From the NCBI GenBank assembly GCA_020199775.1, contig JAIVJZ010000012.1, positions 1-52,247 on the forward strand: a DNA stretch of 52,247 nt. Reading direction: 5' to 3'. This document shows positions 47,879-52,247 of the stretch, piece after piece (the first letter of the stretch is position 1; each line of letters begins with the position of its first letter). This DNA is from Acidobacteriota bacterium (lineage in GTDB: Bacteria; Acidobacteriota; Blastocatellia; Pyrinomonadales; Pyrinomonadaceae). The position numbers and the translations under genes were made by a program. The notes under the pieces are model-generated. The model was not told the DNA's origin. It did no database searches and saw only the letters and a program-made list of their open reading frames with translations.

Positions 47879-49816
47879 TTATAGTTCATTGCGTCGAAGC
47901 ACGCGGCGGCGCGACCGGACGGGAACCTGCTCCTTCTCCGCCTTGAGTGCAGTGGCCGCCCGCGGCGCGTGCTCTTTGGGCACGGCGTTCTCCGCGATCA
48001 ATATCTGCTGCCAAGTCGCGTCGCCGGCAGTGAACTTTTCGGCGAGGTCGGTCTCGATCCACATCCGTTCGGGCAAGCCCAACTCCGCGTGGTCGGCCGG
48101 GGCTTGTTGCTCGGTGACGAGGCCCACCTTATGCCATTGTGCGACATTCTGGTTAATGCGCTGCTGATAAGACGGGCCGAAGTAACGCAGCCATTCCTGC
48201 CGGTAGTTAAAGTGCTTCAGCCGTTGGCCGAAGGGCAGGCTCGTGTCCTGCACACGTTTGTAGGCCAGTTCGCTCATCACCTGATTCGGGACTCTGGCCG
48301 CCCAGAAGGAGGGCAGGCGCAGGTAGGTGGCGATGTCATAACCGGAGAGACAGCTGGCCTCGTCGGTCTGCCAGGGCACACCCATCCAACGTGTCAACGT
48401 GCCGGGGCCGCTCGCAGAGGTTGCGCCGTCCGCCCCCAGAGCCACGTCCGGCCGGAGAATCGGGCCGAAGTCGTCGCGGGGCGATTCCCCTTCCGGCAGG
48501 ATGTTGAGACGGAAAGGCTCTTTCCACATGCTCGCCCGGCGCATCGTCCAGGTCAGTTCGATGCCCGGATGGAAAGGGCCGCCGAGGCAGCTTTCCAGAT
48601 TGGCTTCGTCGAGCGCCCGCGGTTGCTCGTCGAGCGGATAATCCTCAAGCCGCGCGGGTCTCTCGCGATATTTCGGGTCGGGGTCGAAATTCCCTTCCGC
48701 CCATTGTTCCATTAACCTGTATTGCGTTCCGGTGAGGGCTAAGCCGTCCATGCCGAGGTCTGTGAAATCACCGAACCCGTCGCCGTAGAAGGGTGGTATC
48801 CGCGCGCCTTCCTCCGTGCCTAAAACGTCCTCAAAATTACGCAGCCATTTGAAGAATGCCGTGCGGAGTTCTTTGAATTCTTCGGCGGGGCTTGCCAGCT
48901 TCTCCAACAACGCGGGCGAGGTCAGATTCGACGGCGAGAACGGGCCGAACAAAAAATCTATCCCGCCGTTGACCCACTGGCTATTCACCAGCCGCTCGAA
49001 TACCGGATAAATATCTCGCCAGAATAGAGGGCGTCGCGAAGCTTCCTCCTGCCATTTTTGCTCCTGTGCAAATTCACGGCAAAAAAGGTCGAAGACGACA
49101 TCGTACAAGGTCACGACGCCGTATAGTCCGGGGCCGAAGTTCGGCGGCGTGACGGCGACCATCGCCGGTTCCGCCTCATACTCCGTGCCGTCAATCTTGA
49201 CGGAGGCGCGCACCGTCCCGTCCGAGATGTCGTCATGCCACCCGTCGTTGTTGGCGAACGTCGTGGCCGGGGCGTTGTTCTGTGAAGCGGAATGTCCGAA
49301 GCCTCCCAAGACCAGTAAACGCCCGGCCTCGTCCGTCCGCAGTTCGCCCAAGTACACGGTCTTTCCCATGAACTCGCCGGTGTCGAATACCGCTCCCGAC
49401 GCATCGCGACCGCCGATGGTACGAGACCCCGGATCGATAATCAGCGTTTCGCGCTCGTCGCCCAGAATGTCCTGGTTGCGATACCTTGCTTCCATGGCGT
49501 AGTCGCCCAAGTCCATCGCGTTGTTGAATTGATACCAGCCCGCCTTGCGATTAGCCGGATGCACGCGCCAGGAGATTTCGGCCGTGTCGGCCGTAATCTC
49601 CTTCACCGCGCGTCCCGCTTCGTTCAGGCCGTAGATGCGAAACCTCGCGGCCTGCCGCTTGACGCGTCCCTCGGCGTCCTTGAAACCGCCTTCGGCCTGA
49701 GGTGTCTGGCCGGGCGCTTCCGGCCCGATGAAATATTCCTCGACGGCGTTACCGACCCGCGCGATCCCTACGCCGGGATAGATGACATACCGCATGAGAG
49801 CTTCATTTTCAGGCAT
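47879..49816 (-). CDS. lodA: LodA/GoxA family CTQ-dependent amino-acid oxidase
   Basis: 645 residues from ATG 49816, which has GAGG 8-9 bases upstream; a GTG at 49825 would add three residues. The start RYVIYPGVGIARVGNA is typical of the family (YPAIGIARVGNS-like). The CTQ pair is visible: Cys410 in ESCLGGPFHPGIELTW and Trp482 in MGVPWQTDEASC. These enzymes oxidatively deaminate amino acids (lysine for LodA, glycine for GoxA), releasing H2O2 and ammonia; the H2O2 makes some of them antibacterial. Here the substrate is unknown. No signal peptide is seen, as in other LodA proteins that are nevertheless found outside the cell. The Asp usually found close before the Cys is displaced (Asp403, seven residues before). 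First gene of lodA-lodB-S33 peptidase. Confidence 0.92.
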   Translation of the reverse strand: MPENEALMRYVIYPGVGIARVGNAVEEYFIGPEAPGQTPQAEGGFKDAEGRVKRQAARFRIYGLNEAGRAVKEITADTAEISWRVHPANRKAGWYQFNNAMDLGDYAMEARYRNQDILGDERETLIIDPGSRTIGGRDASGAVFDTGEFMGKTVYLGELRTDEAGRLLVLGGFGHSASQNNAPATTFANNDGWHDDISDGTVRASVKIDGTEYEAEPAMVAVTPPNFGPGLYGVVTLYDVVFDLFCREFAQEQKWQEEASRRPLFWRDIYPVFERLVNSQWVNGGIDFLFGPFSPSNLTSPALLEKLASPAEEFKELRTAFFKWLRNFEDVLGTEEGARIPPFYGDGFGDFTDLGMDGLALTGTQYRLMEQWAEGNFDPDPKYRERPARLEDYPLDEQPRALDEANLESCLGGPFHPGIELTWTMRRASMWKEPFRLNILPEGESPRDDFGPILRPDVALGADGATSASGPGTLTRWMGVPWQTDEASCLSGYDIATYLRLPSFWAARVPNQVMSELAYKRVQDTSLPFGQRLKHFNYRQEWLRYFGPSYQQRINQNVAQWHKVGLVTEQQAPADHAELGLPERMWIETDLAEKFTAGDATWQQILIAENAVPKEHAPRAATALKAEKEQVPVRSRRRVLRRNEL

Positions 49817-50256
49817 TCGTTTCACCTCGAATCAACCAGACAGAAGATGAACTGCGAGTTAATCAAGCGAGAGCGCGGATTACTTTGCAAAGATTATTCT
49901 GACGCGCGAAGGCACGTCGGATGGATTGCTTAATGTCGCGAACTGAAAGCGGCATCCTCGCGCCCGTTGGCGGCGCGCAAAAGCTTATCTGCGCGACGGC
50001 CGTCCGCATGACCGCGCCTGTGAGCTTTCAACCTTACCAGCATCACATTCAACGTGACTCGAACGGGGCTGTCAGCACCGAGTTTGGCTATCTCGCCCGA
50101 GACGCTAATCGAATGATGTCAAGTCACATGCGCTTAGCTAGTCGGGCGAGCGCGCATTCGAAAATCGCTGATAGCATTCCACAACGAACCGGCAGGAGAC
50201 TTTCTACCGGCACCGCCCCCGCAAAGTCTGCCATTCAGCCAATTTTGTTCTGCACT
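49817..50256. other. Upstream region of the lod operon
   Basis: 440 bp without a recognised gene; a 140-codon plus-strand frame crossing it has no motif and overlaps the gene relics. It presumably carries the lodA promoter. Confidence 0.45.
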
Positions 50257-50457
50257 TTACACCATGACCTTACTTGGAACAGGTTGTTCGAGCGAGGCGA
50301 GGACATCCCGCGGATCGCGCCGTGGGTCTGTAGTCTCCTCTAAGCCGAAGCAAAGCCGGACGAGACTGTGCGACAAGCCTATGTGATCCTTCTCCGCATC
50401 GGTCATCGATGCGTGACTGCCCGTGTAAGGCTGCGCAGTCATAGACTTGACGTAGGC
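50257..50457 (-). pseudogene. C-terminal relic of a trans-sulfuration-type PLP enzyme (cystathionine gamma-synthase family)
   Basis: About 65 residues on the minus strand, with the C-terminal signature of Cys/Met-metabolism PLP enzymes: SMTAQPYTGSHASMTDAE, then LSHSLVRLCFGLEET and DVLASLEQPV. The rest of the roughly 400-residue enzyme, including the PLP lysine, is missing; the frame opens after a stop at about 50460. It is a decayed or deleted gene, not a functional one. Confidence 0.65.
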
Positions 50458-50548
50458 TCATCGCGTATGAGGCCGGCAGGATGAGATTGCTCCAGGCGTA
50501 CCACTGATTGAACAATGGCTCAACTACAACGTCCTGTTTGAAATACAT
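50457..50548 (-). pseudogene. N-terminal relic of an unidentified gene
   Basis: From ATG 50548 the minus strand reads MYFKQDVVVEPLFNQWYAWS then about 12 more well-formed residues (NLILPASYAM). It then runs into the trans-sulfuration relic in a different frame. The family is not named, but the segment looks conserved. The junction suggests a deletion that fused the start of one gene to the end of another. Confidence 0.45.
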
Positions 50549-50894
50549 GCTCCTGCTCGTCAAGGCTGTGCTCCTACGATGCGGGGTGGAATGTCCGGGC
50601 GCGACTGCCGGACGATGTTTTCCATGCCGGGGCGGCGGGCGGAGAGTATATGAGCGGCAAAGGCCGAGCGGCTGTGAGTCATCCGAATCGCCGACACTGT
50701 AAGTCGAGAGCCCGCTACGCGAGCCGGAGTTTAGCAGTAGCCTCACCGCCCGCGCAATAGCAGTTTCGTCGAGGGCGGAAGTGTCTCGCTTGAGAGCGGC
50801 GGTTTCGACGTTGTCTTGTTTCCCCCGTTTGGATGTTTTATGCTCGACGCGGGTTAACTCTCCTGTCACACCGCATAAAGGGTGGTCATCAATC

Positions 50895-52019
50895 ATGCTC
50901 AGACAGGACATGCGCCGACGGAGTTTCTTAAAGTCTGCGCTCGGGGCGGGCGTCTTCGCCTTAGGGCAAACGTCTCTTCCCTCTCTATACACAGCCGCCG
51001 CCGGGCTCGATCAAAAGCGACGCTTTGCCACGGTCAAAATTTCCAGAGAGCGGCTGATCCGCACGGTCGTCGGTCTCAGGCCGTATCGTCCGCAGGGTTT
51101 CGTCGTCGGCGCGGAGCGGTTGGGCGATAAGCTCATCGTTCACAATTACGGCCACGGCGGCGCGGGCGTGACCCTCTCATGGGGCACCGCGTCGATGGCT
51201 GCCGACCTCGCGCGCGAGACCGGGCAGGGCAGCTACGCAGTGATCGGATGCGGCGTCATGGGTTTATCAACCGCCCGACTGCTCCAGCGCAGAGGCGGTC
51301 GGGTGACCATCTACGCGAAGGAGCAACCGCCGGAGACCACATCCAACGTGGCCGGCGCGCTGTGGTACCCCACGACGTCGTTCAATTCGCAAAAAGTCGA
51401 TCAGGCGTTCGTCGAGAAGTTCAAACTCGCCTGCCGGATTTCGCATCGAGCGTTCCAGGATTTTGTTGGCGCGGAATATGGCGTGCGGTGGGTCGAGACT
51501 TTGCTGCTGAGAAATGACCCTCCACAAAATCCCGAATTAATCGGCGGCGCACAGCTTTACCCCGAAACTCGCATCTATCGAGATCAACGCGGCGACTTTG
51601 GCTTCCCGCACGTCACGCAGTTCAACACGATGGTGATTGAGCCCGCCGTCTACCTGAATGCCCTGCTGCGCGATTTTCATTTGGCCGGCGGGAAAATCGT
51701 GGTGCAGGAGTTTCGCGGCCGGGAGGAGATTGCGGCGTTGCGCGAATCGGTCGTCGTGAATTGCACCGGCCTTGGGGCTAGGGTGTTGTTCGGCGACGAT
51801 AGGCTGATCCCGGTGCGCGGCCAACTTGAGGTGCTGCTGCCGCAACCCGAGGTGGATTATTGTTACCTCAGCGATTCCATTTACATGTTCCCACGCAGAG
51901 ACGGCATCATCCTCGGTGGAACATTCGAGCATGACCGCTGGTCTTTGGCCGCCGACGCGAACCAGACCACGGCCACGCTTGAAGGCAACGCCCGTATCAT
52001 GAAAGGGCTGCGACACTAA
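50895..52019 (+). CDS. Tat-exported FAD amino-acid oxidase, circularly permuted DAO family
   Basis: 374 residues. The start at 50895 (MLRQDMRRRS) has AAGGGTGG about 10 bases upstream. Twin-arginine signal RRRSFLKSALGAGVFALG (7-24). D-amino-acid oxidases normally begin with the FAD-binding GxGxxG strand and end with GLRPxR and HNYGHGGxGxTLSWG. Here GLRPYR (60-65) and HNYGHGGAGVTLSWG (83-97) come first, and VIGCGVMGLSTARLL (116-130) follows. NVAGALWYPT (151-160), VVVNCTGLGARVLFG (286-300) and PVRGQLEVLLP (306-316) come after that. The protein stops at ARIMKGLRH, exactly where the usual family would run into GLRPxR. So the C-terminal segment has been moved to the front, after the signal. It should oxidise a D-amino acid to the keto acid and H2O2 in the periplasm. 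Confidence 0.85.
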   Translation: MLRQDMRRRSFLKSALGAGVFALGQTSLPSLYTAAAGLDQKRRFATVKISRERLIRTVVGLRPYRPQGFVVGAERLGDKLIVHNYGHGGAGVTLSWGTASMAADLARETGQGSYAVIGCGVMGLSTARLLQRRGGRVTIYAKEQPPETTSNVAGALWYPTTSFNSQKVDQAFVEKFKLACRISHRAFQDFVGAEYGVRWVETLLLRNDPPQNPELIGGAQLYPETRIYRDQRGDFGFPHVTQFNTMVIEPAVYLNALLRDFHLAGGKIVVQEFRGREEIAALRESVVVNCTGLGARVLFGDDRLIPVRGQLEVLLPQPEVDYCYLSDSIYMFPRRDGIILGGTFEHDRWSLAADANQTTATLEGNARIMKGLRH

Positions 52020-52247
52020 CCCGACTGAGCGTATAGAGCTACCGGCGCGAAGGCTCTAAACCATGTGATAAGACTATCATCAATATCAAGAAAACTCCGT
52101 TTACCTTAAATATTACGAGAAAGTAGAAAAACCCTTCCCGTCTATCACCTCACCTCTCCCAGCCTTACCTATTTAGACTGCGTGAAACGTCGTGAAACTT
52201 ATGCCCTTATTTATCCCTTCCTCGGATATTGAGGGACGAAGCCCAAG
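52020..52247. other. A+T-rich end of window, nothing recognised
   Basis: 228 bp after the DAO gene with no open frame, hairpin or repeat that stands out. Confidence 0.5.

Noticed and set aside
50270..50992. 240-codon minus-strand frame upstream of and overlapping the DAO gene
   Set aside because: It runs through the relic region and into the DAO start; only the MYFKQDVVV segment looks conserved, so the whole frame is not a gene.

Overview
The window is GC-rich (roughly 60% by eye) bacterial DNA, most like an Acidobacteriota genome of the Blastocatellia/Pyrinomonadales kind. This is inferred from the mix of genes: very large secreted beta-propeller and multicopper oxidase (MCO) proteins, SBBP-repeat and RHS proteins, a three-domain Aas-like synthetase/acyltransferase, and Tat-exported oxidases. 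No rRNA, tRNA, CRISPR array or transposase was seen, so the placement rests on gene content only.

Layout. (1) 1-2.5 kb, minus strand: a plasmid-type maintenance module, higB-higA-parA followed by an edge-truncated winged-helix, replication-initiator-like gene. That gene carries two tracts of a 5-bp tandem repeat inside its reading frame. (2) 2.5-5.2 kb, minus: acyl-ACP synthetase/ACP/acyltransferase fusion. (3) 5.4-17.4 kb, minus: copper cluster 1, with a 2820-residue MCO, a beta-propeller protein, a small exported metal-binding protein and a SCO1 copper chaperone. (4) 18.1-22.2 kb: secreted proteinase K-like protease, a lone receiver-domain protein, and an exported protein with kinase-like active-site residues. 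(5) 23.3-27.1 kb, plus: copper cluster 2, with a Tat-exported laccase-type MCO, SCO1 and a beta-propeller. It repeats the component set of cluster 1 in a different order. (6) 27.5-33.9 kb, plus: giant SBBP/Ig-repeat surface protein, a secreted NUC1 endonuclease and its NuiA-type inhibitor. (7) 34.0-36.6 kb, plus: a lower-GC pair of membrane proteins (GT-C-like and EamA transporter). (8) 36.7-44.7 kb, minus: exported protein, a 2115-residue RHS protein whose variable C-terminus looks like a caspase-fold peptidase, and a small exported protein directly downstream that is a candidate immunity protein. (9) 45.2-49.8 kb, minus: lodA-lodB (CTQ-dependent amino-acid oxidase and its flavoprotein maturase) with an exported S33 peptidase. 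(10) 50.2-52.0 kb: remains of two genes, then a Tat-exported flavoprotein that appears to be a circularly permuted D-amino-acid oxidase.

Themes. Most products are exported. Two copper oxidase clusters, two amino-acid-oxidising systems and at least three degradative or antagonistic proteins (protease, nuclease, RHS effector) suggest a soil or biofilm predator/scavenger lifestyle; this is inference. The most interesting items are the RHS-caspase/immunity pair, the permuted DAO beside the LodA operon, the duplicated MCO-SCO-propeller sets, the in-frame pentanucleotide tracts in the rep-like gene, the nuclease-inhibitor pair, and a family of long perfect intergenic hairpins.
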